Source: Epiperipatus broadwayi (Eukaryota; Onychophora; Udeonychophora; Euonychophora; Peripatidae). Taken from it: a stretch of 64,000 bases of DNA. The number at the start of each line of letters is the position of its first letter. The first letter of the stretch is position 1. The position numbers were made by a program, and so were the translations under genes. Below the pieces are notes generated by a model that was given only the letters and a program-made list of their open reading frames with translations, had not been told where the DNA came from and ran no database searches. Positions 62,103 through 64,000 of this stretch are shown one piece after another. Where the stretch lies: positions 1 through 64,000 of the forward strand of contig JAQFVV010013063.1 of assembly GCA_028023455.1 (NCBI GenBank), written 5' to 3'.

Positions 62103-64000
62103 AACCTCTTAATATTATTGTGTACCCAACTAAATACATCAATGGCCTTAAAGTTGGGCATTCATTTTGTAATCTATAAAGAAAATGCGAAGAAGAAGCT
62201 AACAATCACACTCTATGTCATTCTCTTAACTTGAGACCTTATCTCTAACCTATATAGAAATATTTCAAACAAAACTCTAACAAGTTCTGATTATTGGACA
62301 AATATCTTCTACACAATATCTGGTTGGGTCGAGACTCTTACAGATAACAGTAAGGACCATAAAGTAGACTAAGCTCAGTGGTCAGTTACATTTAAAGAAT
62401 TAGCTACAGAGATATACAATTAAGACAAAGGAAGAAACCAACTCCAATAGAATAAATTATTCCAAATAAAACATATAATTTTGTGAAGAGATAACAACTC
62501 AATCATTCCCTCATAAATAGTTTATAATACAGTAAATTTCCACCTTCATCTCAATCAAACTCTCTGAGCTATGAATATTTGCACTTTTAGAAGTATTCTT
62601 CAATAGATTCTTGTAATTAACAAACTCTAGTGTATGGTTTAATATTATCCACTGATATAATTTGACTTCCTTTACCTCTTGTCGAATAAAGAAATAATCT
62701 TTTCTTATAATGCCAAACAAAAACCTCAGGGTTTCTTTCTGGTATTTTATCAAATATTTTAATGGTATAGTGTTGCAATGCAAATGACTGATATTCTAGC
62801 AGGCTTTGGTAGCATACATTTCCTAGTGAGTTAATGCATCTGATTAAATCCTAATAATAATCATGTAGATCACCAAAGAAAATGCTTACTTTATTCAACA
62901 AATATTTAATAAAAAAAAAAATCATATAAATAAATTTAGAATATTTACAACCTTTTATCTAAAATGGCATTCAACGAATAAAGGGTACATTTCATTTCCT
63001 TCTCTTATCCTAAACAACACAGATAAAATACTTCATTTACAATATTTAAATTCTGATAATAGGTTAATAATGTGCAGTCTGAATTATGAATGGATATATC
63101 CATTGCAATACTTAAATGAACAGTTGTCAATTTAAAATTTTAATTAAAACAAATTGATATTTTTTTATTATTAATTATTAGTAAATTTTGGATCATGAGA
63201 ATTATAATTATCCGATTTTAAAATATATATTTTATTTCATTTTGTGGGTTTGTGGAACCAAAGAGAAGAGTTTCACACAGAAAATACTCAAAAACTACAT
63301 TTTAATAAATTTTAAAAATACATTTATTACATTAGACATAACACAAATTTTATTTACAGCACACTAATTTAATCACAGCTTACACCTCATAGCTACTAGA
63401 TCCTTTACATTTTAACTCTGAGGAGTTACTAATTTAAATTCATTTTATTTCAAAATATTGCTTCTTGGTTTTTGAAAATTGCACAATAAACTTATGATTA
63501 TAAACTATTATGATTTCTGGCTGAATATTTATTTGAAATCACAATTTATTATACTTCATCTAAGGCATTGAACAAACATTAATGAACTTGAAAATAATAG
63601 TTATAATAGTTGGCTAGCTTGCACCATAAGCTACTTAACATTTTCCATATATTCACATCAAAGCACCTTTATGATATCTTACTATTAAAATCATATAACA
63701 AAATTATGAAGATTAAATTCAAGATAATTTATTGCTGCTTCTAACTTAGCTGGCTAATATGATGATAATAACTGTCATCATTACATTACAGCTGCCACAC
63801 ACTATGTTAATTTTAAAACTAAGAATAAATAAAAACATTCATCTGAAGTCACACATACATTGCTAGTTAACTTATTTAAAGTCCACATAATAATATTAAA
63901 TTTAAAATTTATGAAACTTACAAACCCCTCGGCAAATTTCTCCATATGACGTCTATAAATAGCATTTTGTCTGCGTATTCCCATCATGCTATGCTTTAAA
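60164..64000. other. AT-rich stretch without a recognised gene
   Basis: It contains (CA)n(TA)n at 62049-62099. A less AT-rich block at 62130-62820 has a 90-codon minus-strand open piece (62783-62511) with no family resemblance that I can name. A 61-codon open piece at 63987-63802 is equally unassigned. Either could be an exon, but neither has convincing splice context. Confidence 0.45.
62049..62099. repeat. (CA)n(TA)n compound microsatellite
   Basis: About 12 CA units followed by about 14 TA units. Confidence 0.98.

Noticed and set aside
62511-62783. 90-codon minus-strand frame as a host exon
   Set aside because: No family resemblance and no clear splice sites; left as unassigned.

Overview
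This is a very AT-rich stretch of animal nuclear DNA from an invertebrate that I cannot name. The evidence is the density of non-LTR retrotransposons (RTE, jockey-like and other families), Penelope-like elements with GIY-YIG remnants, long (TA)n and (AAT)n microsatellites, and poly(A)/AATAAA 3' ends. There are no operons, ribosome binding sites, rRNA genes, tRNA genes or CRISPR arrays. I found no convincing host gene: every recognisable coding segment belongs to a mobile element, and almost all are broken. Host exons shorter than about 60 codons could be missed.

Layout. 0.45-1.7 kb: a minus-strand coiled-coil, gag-like reading frame in decay. 2.65-2.75 kb: a tRNA-like SINE candidate. 2.85-10.26 kb: one minus-strand RTE-clade LINE split by a 4.4 kb composite insertion at a GTAC site. 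The insertion holds a GC-rich possible solo LTR, a 90-bp-arm palindrome and an element with inverted termini filled with tandem repeats. 14.3-14.9 and 16.1-18.1 kb: Penelope-like elements, the first a head-to-head pair of endonuclease ends, the second a 2 kb element flanked by inverted repeats. 18-25.8 kb and 26.8-35.5 kb: AT-rich DNA with microsatellites, a few less AT-rich islands and one good stem-loop. 25.8-26.8 kb: a ~430-bp repeat in tandem and inverted copies.

36.2-57.7 kb is a LINE graveyard. It holds two copies of one minus-strand LINE family (36.2-39.6 and 52.8-55.7 kb), and a minus-strand LINE of about 6 kb with an intact 838-codon ORF1 but a decayed ORF2 (39.6-45.8 kb). It also holds a decayed jockey-like LINE (46.8-50.2 kb), a second RTE copy (50.2-52.0 kb) carrying an odd G/C-homopolymer insert, and a 5'-truncated LINE inserted in another copy of the 430-bp repeat (56.2-57.7 kb). 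58-64 kb is AT-rich with a tiny RTE tail and long microsatellites.

The elements do not form a pathway; the interest lies in the nested order of insertions. The most unusual structure is the GTAC-flanked composite at 5.3-9.75 kb.
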